Positions 50,460 through 59,531 of a stretch of DNA of 64,000 nt are shown piece after piece; within the stretch, counting starts at the first letter, position 1, and each line of letters starts with the position of its first letter. This stretch comes from Pseudomonadota bacterium (lineage in GTDB: Bacteria > Desulfobacterota > Desulfobacteria > Desulfobacterales > Desulfobacteraceae): positions 1 to 64,000 of the forward strand of contig JAHJLV010000053.1 in the NCBI GenBank assembly GCA_018821535.1, written 5' to 3'. The notes beneath the pieces were generated by a model that worked only from the letters and a program-made list of their open reading frames with translations, was not told the DNA's origin and searched no databases. The position numbers and the translations under genes are program-made.

Positions 50460-51434
50460 ATGACAGATACTCATGAACAGGAAAAAAAACAGTTTAAACG
50501 ACTTTTTGCGCAACAGGGCGTTGATCAGTTCGATATGCGGTTGATGGTGCTGGATGCATTTTTAAAGCTTGAGCACCATGTGACCATTCAGGAAATCATG
50601 GAACAGCTTGCGCAGGATGGCAATCAGTTGAGTGAAGAATTCGTGCTTAACAGCATGGAGCTTTTGTGCCGGTTTGGCTTTGCCAATAAGAATGAATTTG
50701 ATGTGAACAAAACTCAATATGAACATCGGCATTTAGGGCTTCACCATGATCATATGGTCTGCACAAAATGCGGAACCATTTTGGAATTCAAGGACGAGGC
50801 AATTGAAAAACAGCAGCTCAAGGTGGCCGATGCCTATGGGTTTCACATGCTTCAACATAAAATGGAAATATATGGAATCTGCTCGGCCTGCATGGAAGAC
50901 CGACGTGTGCTTGTTCCGCTTCATAAAGCCCGGCCGGGGGAAAAGCTCATTGTCAAAGACTTTTCAGCAGGGCAGAATATGCAGTCCCGGGTATCGTCCA
51001 TGGGGCTTAGAATTGGAGATACCATCGAAGTGGTTTCCAGCGGGTTTGGCGGTCAGGTGGTGATTGCGGCGGGAGAAAATCGTCTGGTTCTGGGAAAAGG
51101 CATGGCGGAAAAGATCAGTGTTCAGCCGCTGGACCCGGTAAGCATACTGACCCTTGAAAAAGATCAGGACGTCGAAGAAACTGTGGATGTTCCCATACCG
51201 CTTAAGCATATGAAAAAAGGTCAGGAGGGAATTATCAGAAAGGTGTCCGGTGAAGGGGTGTTCAGACGGCGCCTTCTGGAAATGGGCATCAACAGGGGAT
51301 CAAAAATATATGTTGAAAAATACGCACCGCTTAAAGATCCCATTGAGCTTGTGATAAAAGGATTTCATATTTCACTCAGGGTTGAGGAAGCCGCCAATAT
51401 CCTGGTGGAAAATGTAAAATATAAAAAAAGGTAA
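50460..51434 (+). CDS. Fur-like domain fused to two FeoA domains
   Basis: 324-aa cytosolic fusion. Residues about 1-150 resemble Fur-family regulators: a helical DNA-binding-type part, then HHDHMVCTKCGTILEF (about 98-113) and IYGICSACMED (about 140-150), giving the metal His cluster and two CxxC zinc pairs. Residues about 155-235 and 240-322 are two SH3-like FeoA domains (GLRIGDTIEVVSSGFGGQVVIA; LLEMGINRGSKIYVEKYAPLKDP). The Fur recognition helix is diverged: the usual TVYR stretch is not found. feoB begins 1 bp after the stop. It probably links iron sensing to FeoB at the membrane, with or without DNA binding. Confidence 0.9.
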   Translation: MTDTHEQEKKQFKRLFAQQGVDQFDMRLMVLDAFLKLEHHVTIQEIMEQLAQDGNQLSEEFVLNSMELLCRFGFANKNEFDVNKTQYEHRHLGLHHDHMVCTKCGTILEFKDEAIEKQQLKVADAYGFHMLQHKMEIYGICSACMEDRRVLVPLHKARPGEKLIVKDFSAGQNMQSRVSSMGLRIGDTIEVVSSGFGGQVVIAAGENRLVLGKGMAEKISVQPLDPVSILTLEKDQDVEETVDVPIPLKHMKKGQEGIIRKVSGEGVFRRRLLEMGINRGSKIYVEKYAPLKDPIELVIKGFHISLRVEEAANILVENVKYKKR

Positions 51435-51435
51435 T

Positions 51436-53607
51436 ATGAAAAAAAAATTTACCCTTGCGCTTGCCGGGAATCCCAATTGCGGGAAAACAACTATATTTAA
51501 CAACCTGACAGGTGCCCGTCAGAAAGTGGGAAACTGGCCCGGCGTTACGGTTGAAAAAAAAGAAGGGATCTTAAAACATAAAGACTATGAGTTGAAGATT
51601 GTTGATCTTCCGGGGACATACAGTCTTACTCCTTTTTCCATCGAAGAGATTACAGCGCGGGATTTTATCATCAACGAAACACCGGATATTGTTGTTAATA
51701 TTATTGATGCTTCAAATCTTGAGCGCAGCCTGTTTCTGGCCATTCAGATTCTTGAGCTGGGCCGGCCGGCCATATTTGTTCTGAACATGGCAGATGTTGC
51801 CCAGGCAAAAGGGATAAAAATTGATGAAAAAAAATTGTCCCAGTTGCTGGGGCTGCCTGTGGTATTTACTGTTGGAAATAAAAATAAAGGAATTGAAAAC
51901 CTTGTAGAAGCGGCTGTACAGGAAATTCACCAGTTCGAAAGCGGGAAAAAAAGCAGGGATATCAGATATAGTCTGGAAATAGAAAACTGTATTGTAAAAA
52001 TTGAGTCCTGTATTACAGAAAGCCAGATTCAAATTGATGGCATGCCCCGGTGGAATGCCATTAAAATTCTCGAAGATGATAAAATAGTCAAACAAAAGCT
52101 GATGGACCAGAATTCTCAAATTGCCCAGCATGTTTTCCAGGAGGCAAAGCTATGTCGGGAAAGAATTCACACACTGTTTGAAGATGATTTTGAAATCGTG
52201 CTGACCGATGACCGGTATGGTGTTATTGCAGGAATTATCAAGGAGATTGTTTCAAATCTGGCCCGAAAGCGGATCGATATGTCCCGGAATATAGATCTGG
52301 TTTTAACAGATCGGTTTTTTGGAATTCCGGTATTTGTTTTTTTTATCTGGGCCATGTTTCAGCTGACATTTTCTCTGGGAGAATATCCCATGGGATGGAT
52401 AGAATCCGGCGTTTCTTTTCTGTCAACGTCCCTGGACAATATCCTCCCTGCATCCTTGCTTAAGGATCTTCTCCTGGATGGCGTTATTGCCGGTATCGGC
52501 AGTGTGGTGATTTTTCTTCCCAATATTCTGATTTTGTTTTTCTGCATCGCCCTTTTTGAAGATACCGGGTATATGGCGCGGACCGCCTTTTTAATGGACC
52601 GGGTGATGCATGCTTCCGGCCTTCACGGGAAATCTTTTATTCCCATGCTCATGGGGTTCGGCTGTAATGTTCCGGCAATCATGGCTACGCGGACGCTGGA
52701 AAGTCCCCAGGACCGGATATTGACAATCCTCATGACACCCTTTATGTCCTGTTCAGCCAGGCTGCCGGTTTATATTGTTCTTGCCGGCAGTTTTTTCGGC
52801 AATCAGGCAGGCACTGTCATTTTCAGCCTGTATCTGACAGGAATCATTGTAGCAATCTTGTCTGGAAGACTGCTGCGGAATTTGTTGTTCAAAGGAGCGG
52901 AAGCCCCTTTTATCATGGAACTTCCACCTTACAGAATGCCCATGCTCAAAAGCCTTTTGATTCATATGTGGGACAGAAGCAAAATGTTTTTAAAAAAGAT
53001 GGGTGGCGTCATCTTGGCAGGGTCTGTTATTATATGGTGTCTTTCAAGTTTCCCCCGAAATATTTCCTATTCCCAAGATTATTCTTTAAAGATGGCATCG
53101 GTAAAATCAGATTATGAACTCAAAATTGCAGGCACTGATCAAAAAACAGCTCAGAAATTGAATACTGAGCTTGCTTTAATATTGGGTGATATTGAAAATA
53201 AAAAAGAACAGGAACGGGTATCAAAATCCTATATTGGCAGGATAGGCAAGTTTCTGGAACCGGTATTTTCGCCTGTCGGGATCGGTTGGCGGGCAGGTGT
53301 GGCGCTTGTCACAGGGTTGGTCGCCAAAGAGGTTGTTGTCAGCACCATGGGTGTGTTATATGGAGTGGGCAACAGTGGCGGGCAGGCACTTGAAAGAGCA
53401 CTTAAAAAATCAGGAATGACCAAACTTTCAGCGCTGTCCATGATGGTTTTCGTTTTATTATATATGCCTTGTTTTGCAACCATAGCCATGATTTATAAAG
53501 AAACTTCTGCAAAATGGGCAGGATTCAGTCTTATATATACGACGAGTGTTGCATGGGGGGGTGCTTTTTTGGTATATCAGACAGGAAAGATATTTGGACT
53601 GGGTTGA
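51436..53607 (+). CDS. feoB: Ferrous iron transporter FeoB
   Basis: 723-aa Fe(II) uptake protein. The N-terminal G domain has GNPNCGKTTIFN (G1, about 10-21), the G2 region WPGVTVEKK, DLPGTYSL (G3, about 57) and NMAD (G4, about 117). A helical spacer follows, then a polytopic membrane part with two gate segments (LMGFGCNVPAIMATR near 412 and the later ALVTGLVAKEVVVSTMGVLYG near 624). Long form, no truncation. The TTTGGACTGGGTTGA end is followed 23 bp later by the SH3 gene. It supplies iron for the abundant Fe-S, heme and siroheme proteins. Confidence 0.96.
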   Translation: MKKKFTLALAGNPNCGKTTIFNNLTGARQKVGNWPGVTVEKKEGILKHKDYELKIVDLPGTYSLTPFSIEEITARDFIINETPDIVVNIIDASNLERSLFLAIQILELGRPAIFVLNMADVAQAKGIKIDEKKLSQLLGLPVVFTVGNKNKGIENLVEAAVQEIHQFESGKKSRDIRYSLEIENCIVKIESCITESQIQIDGMPRWNAIKILEDDKIVKQKLMDQNSQIAQHVFQEAKLCRERIHTLFEDDFEIVLTDDRYGVIAGIIKEIVSNLARKRIDMSRNIDLVLTDRFFGIPVFVFFIWAMFQLTFSLGEYPMGWIESGVSFLSTSLDNILPASLLKDLLLDGVIAGIGSVVIFLPNILILFFCIALFEDTGYMARTAFLMDRVMHASGLHGKSFIPMLMGFGCNVPAIMATRTLESPQDRILTILMTPFMSCSARLPVYIVLAGSFFGNQAGTVIFSLYLTGIIVAILSGRLLRNLLFKGAEAPFIMELPPYRMPMLKSLLIHMWDRSKMFLKKMGGVILAGSVIIWCLSSFPRNISYSQDYSLKMASVKSDYELKIAGTDQKTAQKLNTELALILGDIENKKEQERVSKSYIGRIGKFLEPVFSPVGIGWRAGVALVTGLVAKEVVVSTMGVLYGVGNSGGQALERALKKSGMTKLSALSMMVFVLLYMPCFATIAMIYKETSAKWAGFSLIYTTSVAWGGAFLVYQTGKIFGLG

Positions 53608-53630
53608 AAAGAAAGTGTGGAGGCTTTTTT

Positions 53631-54089
53631 ATGAAACATTTTAATAAAAAAATGATAATAAATGCTTTTTTAATTATCATGGCAGTGATGCTGATTTTTC
53701 CCTGGAGCGTATTTTCTGCCCAGAGACTGGCAGTGACTGTCAATATTGCCAATATGAGGTCTGGTCCGGGTAAAGAACATCCTGAAATGTGGCAGGTGGA
53801 AAAATATCACCCGTTCATTGTTGTTGAAAAAAAAGGCAACTGGTATAAAGTCAAGGATTTTGAGGGTGATATGGCCTGGGTTTATGACTCGCTTCTGGAT
53901 AATACCCCAACCGTTATTACAATCAAGGATGAATGTAATGTCCGTTCCAAACCTGATATGGATGGACAGATTCTGTTTACGGTTGAAAAGGGAATTCCAT
54001 TCAAGGTGCTGCAAAAGCAGGGAAACTGGATTAAAATACAACATGCTGATAATGATATCGGCTGGATTTATAAAACACTGGTATGGTGA
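53631..54089 (+). CDS. Secreted protein with two bacterial SH3 domains
   Basis: About 152-aa exported protein. A signal peptide occupies residues 1-30 (KKMIINAFLIIMAVMLIFPWSVFSA). Two SH3_3-type domains follow (about 32-88: VNIANMRSGPGKEHPE, WYKVKDFEGDMAWVY; about 92-150: ECNVRSKPDMDGQ, WIKIQHADNDIGWIY), which in other proteins bind cell-wall peptides. The ATG at 53631 after GGAGG is preferred to a longer frame that starts inside feoB. It may be read with the feo operon. Confidence 0.85.
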   Translation: MKHFNKKMIINAFLIIMAVMLIFPWSVFSAQRLAVTVNIANMRSGPGKEHPEMWQVEKYHPFIVVEKKGNWYKVKDFEGDMAWVYDSLLDNTPTVITIKDECNVRSKPDMDGQILFTVEKGIPFKVLQKQGNWIKIQHADNDIGWIYKTLVW

Positions 54090-54127
54090 TGTTTAATTTA
54101 AAATTTTAATTTAGGTGGATTTGAGAA

Positions 54128-54823
54128 ATGGCAGATCGATCGGTGTCAAATGAACGGAGAAAAGAACTGGAGCAATTAGATCCTTTTCAGGAAAAAATGT
54201 TGAAAATGATGGCTCTGATAAAAGAAAACAAAAAGCAGTTGATTTTTGCCTTAATTGCCGTCGTGCTGGTTATCGCTGTGTTCTCATCGGTGACGTACAG
54301 CTTTAAAAAAGCGGAGGACACAGCAGCAATTTTAGTTACCCAGGCACTGGATGCGTATGCCGGGAATGATGATCCGGTGAACGCTTTTTCAAAACTGAAT
54401 GATGATTTCCAGACGATTTTTTCAGAATATGCAAACACTTCTGCCGGCCGGCAGGCTTTGGTGGCCTTTGCCAAAATCTGTTATGATGCTTCAAAATTTG
54501 ATTTGAGTTATAAATACTATAAAGAAGCACTTGTTGAGCTTAAAAATGATCCTTTGATGGAAAATTTGATTTTATCATCGCTTGGGCACGTCTGTATCGC
54601 CAGAAAAGCAAATGATGAAGCAAAAAAATATTTCCTGGAGATTGAAACAGGTGAAAGTGATCTGTTAAAGGATGAAGCAAGATATGAGCTGGCTGTTCTT
54701 TATGAAGCGGATAATAATCCGGATGAAAGCAGAAAGATGTATGAAAAGATTGTATCCCAGTCCCAGAATCAGGCCTCGATTTATACCCCGATTGCTAAAA
54801 GTAAAATTGCTCAAATGAAATAA
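54128..54823 (+). CDS. YfgM-like TPR membrane protein
   Basis: 231-aa protein with one membrane helix (about residues 35-58, QLIFALIAVVLVIAVFSSVTYS) and a periplasmic TPR-like region (AGRQALVAFAKICYDASKFDLSYKYYKEAL; LLKDEARYELAVLYEADNNPDESRKMYEK). The pattern is that of YfgM-type ancillary proteins of the Sec translocon and periplasmic chaperones. It follows the SH3 protein gene by 38 bp. It ends at a strong terminator. Confidence 0.82.
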   Translation: MADRSVSNERRKELEQLDPFQEKMLKMMALIKENKKQLIFALIAVVLVIAVFSSVTYSFKKAEDTAAILVTQALDAYAGNDDPVNAFSKLNDDFQTIFSEYANTSAGRQALVAFAKICYDASKFDLSYKYYKEALVELKNDPLMENLILSSLGHVCIARKANDEAKKYFLEIETGESDLLKDEARYELAVLYEADNNPDESRKMYEKIVSQSQNQASIYTPIAKSKIAQMK

Positions 54824-54832
54824 TTCATTTTA

Positions 54833-54880
54833 AACATGGAAAGGCTGCCGGATATTTCGTCAGGGCAGCCTTTCCATGTT
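54833..54880. terminator. Bidirectional terminator, 17-bp stem
   Basis: A perfect 17-bp inverted repeat (54833-54849 and 54864-54880) with a 14-nt loop lies between the YfgM-like gene and the convergent NtrC-type regulator gene. Confidence 0.85.
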
Positions 54881-54890
54881 TGCTTATCGT

Positions 54891-56261
54891 TTATTTATCC
54901 AGATTAAATTTTTTCAGCTTCTGGTTTAAGCCGCTTTTTCCAATCCCTAACATTTGAGCCGCTTTTGTCTGGACATTATCTGAAAGTTTCATCGCTCGAA
55001 TAATCATTCTTTTTTCTACGGCCATGAGCGTTTCAGCAAGCCCTGCACCCTCGGGTATGCCATCCAGATCCAGATTGGCATGCGTACTCTTCCGGGTCTG
55101 AAGGGGAAGGTCCGCAACCCTTATGGTGTCTGTATTGCATAGAATAACAGATCGCTCGATTGTGTTTTCCAGTTCCCTTACATTTCCTTTCCATGGATTG
55201 TCCATTAATATTCTGACGGCATCAGGACTGATATCACGGACTTTGCTTGTGGTGTATTCTTTTTTTGTGTATTTGTTAATGAAATGTTTAACAAGGAGGG
55301 GAATATCTTCAGGGCGTTCTCTAAGAGGCGGGATGACTGTTTTGACGACATTGAGCCGGTAATACAGATCTTCTCTGAAAGTGCCTTTTTTTACTTCTTC
55401 TTCAAGACATTTATTGGTTGCAGCAATCAGCCGGAAATCCACCGGTATGGTTTGTGTCCCTCCGACGCGTTCAATTGTTTTTTCCTGGAGTACCCGTAAT
55501 AATTTAACTTGAAGGGATATGGGCAGTTCACCGATTTCATCCAGGAAAATGGTCCCGCTGTTTGACATTTCAAACCGCCCTTTTTTTAGGGTAACCGCAC
55601 CTGTGAAAGCGCCTTTTTCATGACCGAAAAGTTCGCTTTCCAGAAGTGTTTCAGCAAAGGATGAACAGTTTACAGCGATAAGGGGTTCGTTTTTTCTCAA
55701 GCTGTTGTAATGGATGGCTTTTGCAACCAGTTCCTTTCCGGTTCCGCTTTCGCCTTCAATGAGGAAATTGGCATTTGACGGGGCTACTTTTTTGATGAGT
55801 TCATATATTTCCTGCATGGACTTACTTTTGCCGATGATGTTGTCAAAGCTGTATCTGGACTGGAAAGCGCTTTTTAAAGCGGTGTTTTCCTGGACGATTC
55901 TGTAAACAGAAATTGCCTTTGCAATATGAGCTGTCAGGGCCTGATTTTCAAACGGTTTTAGAATGAATGTGTATGCGCCCTTGTGCATGGCGTCCACGGC
56001 TTTTTCCACGCTGCCGTATGCTGTCATGATGATCACCGGGATATCAGGATTGATTTCCTTGATTTTTTCCAGCAGATGGATTCCGGTCATTCCCGGCATA
56101 TTGACATCGGTCAGAATCAGATCGACTGTTTCCGAGTTCAGAATGTCCAGCGCCTCCATTCCGCTGGATGCGGTTAAAGATGCGTACCCCTCTTCTTCAA
56201 GGAGCTCTCCTATAATGGTTGGATAATTTTTTTCATCATCAACAATCAGAACCGTATCCAT
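54891..56261 (-). CDS. Sigma-54-dependent NtrC-family response regulator
   Basis: 456-aa transcription activator. The receiver domain (1-120) has DDEKN and the phospho-acceptor Asp in LILTDVNMPG (about 53). The AAA+ domain (about 145-375) has Walker A GESGTGKE, the sigma-54 contact GAFTGA (about 221) and Walker B GTIFLDEIGEL. A Fis-type helix-turn-helix closes it (about 415-456, TKAAQMLGIGKSGLNQKLKK). Its kinase lies 13 bp upstream on the same strand. Targets are not visible; adjacent pil genes are candidates. No convincing sigma-54 promoter was found in the window. Confidence 0.95.
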   Translation of the reverse strand: MDTVLIVDDEKNYPTIIGELLEEEGYASLTASSGMEALDILNSETVDLILTDVNMPGMTGIHLLEKIKEINPDIPVIIMTAYGSVEKAVDAMHKGAYTFILKPFENQALTAHIAKAISVYRIVQENTALKSAFQSRYSFDNIIGKSKSMQEIYELIKKVAPSNANFLIEGESGTGKELVAKAIHYNSLRKNEPLIAVNCSSFAETLLESELFGHEKGAFTGAVTLKKGRFEMSNSGTIFLDEIGELPISLQVKLLRVLQEKTIERVGGTQTIPVDFRLIAATNKCLEEEVKKGTFREDLYYRLNVVKTVIPPLRERPEDIPLLVKHFINKYTKKEYTTSKVRDISPDAVRILMDNPWKGNVRELENTIERSVILCNTDTIRVADLPLQTRKSTHANLDLDGIPEGAGLAETLMAVEKRMIIRAMKLSDNVQTKAAQMLGIGKSGLNQKLKKFNLDK

Positions 56262-56274
56262 GTGTTATTCTCTC

Positions 56275-57690
56275 CTAAGCCGGCAATACAATTTCAACGT
56301 TTGCTCCCCGGGGCTCTGTATTGGTAATGGTAATGGTGCCGTGGTGGGCTTCGATAATATTTTTAACCATACCTAACCCGAGTCCTGTTCCCATGTCTTT
56401 TGTGGTAAAAAACGGGGTCCATATTTTTTTAAGATTTTCTTCTTTGATCCCTTTTCCGTCATCCAAAAAATTGATCACCATATTGCCGGAATTATAATGA
56501 ATTTTGATCGTAATACAACCCTTGTTTTCCATGGCCTGAAAGGCATTGAGCAATATGTTCAAAAATGCCTGGTACAACATGGCACTGTCCGCATTTATTT
56601 CAGGCAGGCGTGAGGGAATTTCCCTGATGATCTGAATTTGATTTTCTTCAATCTGGGGACTTAAATAGGCAAGGTTTTTTTCTATAATGTCCTCTATCCT
56701 GCACAGATGGCGATCCGGGATTTTGGGTCTGGCAAAATCAAGAAAATCAGTAATGATACGGTCCATCCTTGAGGATTCTTCAACAATAATATCCGGAATA
56801 TTGCTTTTTATATCCAGCCGGGTCATTTTTTTCTTTAACAGCTGGGCACTGCTTTTAATGATTCCCAGTGGATTCCTTATTTCATGGGAAACGCCTGCTG
56901 TCATTTCACCAATGGCAGACAGGTGTTCTGCCTGACGAAGTTTTTCTTCAAGGTTCAGTCTTTCTTCTGCTCTTCGTTCCATAATTTTTTCGCCGTGCGT
57001 AACCACAAACCGCAGCACAATGAAAAGAAGCCCCATTACAAGAAAGCAGGACCCGATAATTAAGCCCTGGAGTTTGAAAACCGCCTTATAATCATCTGAA
57101 ACATCCTGAACAATTTCAACCACACCCAAAACAGGCCCGGCAAGGGACGGGGTGATCAGCTTTTCTGCTCTCAATGGCGCAAAGGTGATGATTTTTGTTT
57201 CCTGGGGATACCAGAATAGCAGCTCAAGAAAAGTGCCCTGCTGGAGAAGTCTTGAGGTGGCTTCTTTTTTCATGGCCTTTTCATAATGAACACCACCTGC
57301 ATTTTTTTGACCGATTTTGGTGTTGTCAAAGCTGTAAGAGATGATGTTGTTTTCATCATAAATGGTGACCAGTTTGATGTCAAAACCATGCAGGGTGGAT
57401 CGGACAACCTTGTCCATCAATAAAAACTGCTCTTTTTTTCTTAACCGGATTTCACCATATTGAATTAAGGTGGGAATCATGAATCTTGAAATAATCTGAT
57501 GGTTGAGATTCTCAACCAGGAGATTGGCATATTCTTCACTCTTCTGCAAAAGGATATTTCTCACCCAGTGCGCATTCAGGGCGGAAATAACAATTGTTGC
57601 CGTGAACATGATGATAAGAGATGAAAATGTAAAAAATTTAACCAGTCGGAAAGGCTTGGTTCCCTGTGAATTATTGAATTTTTGTGGCAT
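56275..57690 (-). CDS. Membrane histidine kinase paired with the NtrC-type regulator
   Basis: About 471-aa sensor kinase. Two membrane helices (about residues 18-40 and 205-228) enclose a periplasmic sensor region of about 165 residues that is probably cache-like (LVTIYDENNIISYSFDNTKIG). The phospho-acceptor His is in SHEIRNPLGIIKSSAQLL (about 278). ATP-binding boxes are YQAFLNILLNAFQAM (N box), DDGKGI (G1), FFTTKDMGTGLGLGM (F/G2). ATG at 57690 is chosen over a GTG three codons earlier; neither has a clear ribosome site. Divergent from pilM. Confidence 0.93.
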   Translation of the reverse strand: MPQKFNNSQGTKPFRLVKFFTFSSLIIMFTATIVISALNAHWVRNILLQKSEEYANLLVENLNHQIISRFMIPTLIQYGEIRLRKKEQFLLMDKVVRSTLHGFDIKLVTIYDENNIISYSFDNTKIGQKNAGGVHYEKAMKKEATSRLLQQGTFLELLFWYPQETKIITFAPLRAEKLITPSLAGPVLGVVEIVQDVSDDYKAVFKLQGLIIGSCFLVMGLLFIVLRFVVTHGEKIMERRAEERLNLEEKLRQAEHLSAIGEMTAGVSHEIRNPLGIIKSSAQLLKKKMTRLDIKSNIPDIIVEESSRMDRIITDFLDFARPKIPDRHLCRIEDIIEKNLAYLSPQIEENQIQIIREIPSRLPEINADSAMLYQAFLNILLNAFQAMENKGCITIKIHYNSGNMVINFLDDGKGIKEENLKKIWTPFFTTKDMGTGLGLGMVKNIIEAHHGTITITNTEPRGANVEIVLPA

Positions 57691-57718
57691 AAAGTTCACA
57701 ATTTTTAAGTTTTTTAGA

Positions 57719-57748
57719 TTGACAACTCATAAATCCCTCTGGTATTTT
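57719..57748 (+). promoter_or_regulatory. Promoter candidate of the pilMNOPQ operon
   Basis: TTGACA at 57719-57724 and TATTTT at 57743-57748 with an 18-bp spacer. A second TTGACA lies at 57773-57778 without a clear -10 box. The start of pilM is at 57893. Confidence 0.4.
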
Positions 57749-57892
57749 AAAATAAAAAAAATGTGATAGCGCTTGACATTAAAGCAATATCATATCAGAG
57801 TATAGTGACATTGAGGCGACAGATCAATAAAAAGATTATCACTGGCATGCACCCAAGCAGTATTGGCTTAACCTTAATTATTGTGAAAGTTT

Positions 57893-58951
57893 ATGATATT
57901 TGGGAAAAAAGATCATCTTGTCGGTCTGGATATCGGTTCTTCGTTCATTAAACTGGCTGAACTCAAAGATACGGGTAAGGGATTAAGCCTTCACAAATTC
58001 GGCATGGCCCGGATCAAACCGGGGCTCATTGTTGAAGGCCGGGTTGTGGACATGGAAACCCTTGCCGATAAAATAAAAGCACTGTTTAAATCCCAGAAAA
58101 TCCGTGAAAAAAATGTGGCTATTTCAACCGGTGGTCATTCTGTGGTTATCAAAACCATCAATATGGCAAAACGGTCTGAAAAAGAACTGCATGATGCCAT
58201 CCATTCAGAGGCAGAACAATATATTCCTTATGATATTGATGATGTAAATATCGATTATCAGATATTGGGAGAAAGTGAATTCTCTCCGGAACAGATCAAC
58301 GTTCTTCTGGTGGCGGTGAAAAAAGATCTGGTTGCAGAATATATTGAACTGATCCATATGGCCGGCCTTAATCCGAGAATTATTGATGTCGATACCTTTG
58401 CGCTTCAGAATACTTATGAAATCCTGCCGTATGAAAGTCATGAGAAAGTAACCCTGCTGGTTGATATCGGGGCATCAAAAACATCCCTTAATATTTTGAA
58501 GGCCAAAGCCTCTTTAATGATGCGGGACACTGTTTCCGGGACCAATCAGTTTCTGGAAGAGGTGGCAAATTCGTTTGATATCTCAATGGAAGAAGCTGAA
58601 CAGGCCATAAATGGTGAAACCGGCGACCTGGCAAATCATGAAAAGATTCAGGAGATCGGGCTGAAGATTGCACAGCTATGGTGCTCTGAAATTTGTGAAG
58701 TGGTGAATACGTATCAGTCTTCTTCCAATGATGAAGTGGTTGAAAAAATCATTCTCTGCGGTGGCGGTGTGTTTCTTGATGGGCTTAAAGATTGCCTTTT
58801 GTCAGAACTTGAAGCAGATGTATCTGTCATTAATCCGTTTGAGGCCCTTATCGTAAATGAAAACAAATTTCCAGACTCTTTTATAACCAAAGCAGGACCT
58901 TTGGCATCGATTGCTATCGGGCTTGCCCTAAGAAGAGTAGATGATAAATGA
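57893..58951 (+). CDS. pilM: Type IV pilus assembly protein PilM
   Basis: 352-aa actin-like cytoplasmic ATPase that docks on PilN at the inner-membrane ring. Landmarks: LVGLDIGSSFIKLAEL (phosphate 1, about 9-24), LLVDIGASKTSLNIL (phosphate 2, about 189), ILCGGGVFLDGL (adenosine, about 286). The N-terminus MIFGKKDHLVGLDIGSS is typical. It overlaps pilN by 4 bp. Confidence 0.95.
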   Translation: MIFGKKDHLVGLDIGSSFIKLAELKDTGKGLSLHKFGMARIKPGLIVEGRVVDMETLADKIKALFKSQKIREKNVAISTGGHSVVIKTINMAKRSEKELHDAIHSEAEQYIPYDIDDVNIDYQILGESEFSPEQINVLLVAVKKDLVAEYIELIHMAGLNPRIIDVDTFALQNTYEILPYESHEKVTLLVDIGASKTSLNILKAKASLMMRDTVSGTNQFLEEVANSFDISMEEAEQAINGETGDLANHEKIQEIGLKIAQLWCSEICEVVNTYQSSSNDEVVEKIILCGGGVFLDGLKDCLLSELEADVSVINPFEALIVNENKFPDSFITKAGPLASIAIGLALRRVDDK

Positions 58952-59523
58952 TAAAAATTAATCTTTTACCATTCCGGGTTGCCAGACGAAAAGAAAATAT
59001 TCGCAGACAGATTTCTATTTTCTTTTTGCTGATTTTTTTAACTGTGGTCATGTGCTACTGGTATGCTCAGCATGTGAATAAGCAGATTCAGACTGTGAAA
59101 GATAATACCGAGCAGGTTAATGCACAGATTGCCAAATATAAGGAGAAGGCAAACAGAGTCGAGAAAATCAAAAAAGATCTCAAGGCCCTGGATGAAAAAC
59201 TTGCTATTGTGGGATCATTGAATACACAAAGAGATAAGCAGCTTGTTTTATTTGACAGTATGACAGGGCTGGTTGTGCCGGACCGGATGTGGCTTGATTT
59301 TTTAAAAATCGATCAAAATACGGTTATTATTAAGGGAATCGCTTATGATAATCCTACCATAGCGGATTTTATGGAGATGCTTGAAAAATCACCACTTTTT
59401 GATAAGGTGGACTTGAAGACAGCACAAATGAAGACATTTAAAAATGGTGTCATGTTAAAATCATTTGAGTTGCTTTGTCGGAAGGAAACGCCTCAACAAG
59501 TGAAGCAGGAGTCCAAAAAATAG
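58948..59523 (+). CDS. pilN: Type IV pilus assembly protein PilN
   Basis: 191-aa inner-membrane protein. The N-terminal IKINLLPFR motif (residues 2-10) inserts into PilM. A membrane helix spans about 22-42, followed by a coiled coil (about 45-90) and a ferredoxin-like domain (VPDRMWLDFLKID, GIAYDNPTIADFMEML). Pairs with PilO. Overlaps pilM. Confidence 0.94.
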   Translation: MIKINLLPFRVARRKENIRRQISIFFLLIFLTVVMCYWYAQHVNKQIQTVKDNTEQVNAQIAKYKEKANRVEKIKKDLKALDEKLAIVGSLNTQRDKQLVLFDSMTGLVVPDRMWLDFLKIDQNTVIIKGIAYDNPTIADFMEMLEKSPLFDKVDLKTAQMKTFKNGVMLKSFELLCRKETPQQVKQESKK

Positions 59524-59531
59524 GGCAAAGA

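Noticed and set aside
53514..53630. Longer SH3 protein starting inside feoB
   Set aside because: The extension is read within feoB and precedes a normal signal peptide; GGAGG supports the ATG at 53631.
57820..57892. Sigma-54 promoter ahead of pilM
   Set aside because: TGGCATG near 57843 looks tempting, but the GC element is at the wrong distance and the TTGC part is absent.
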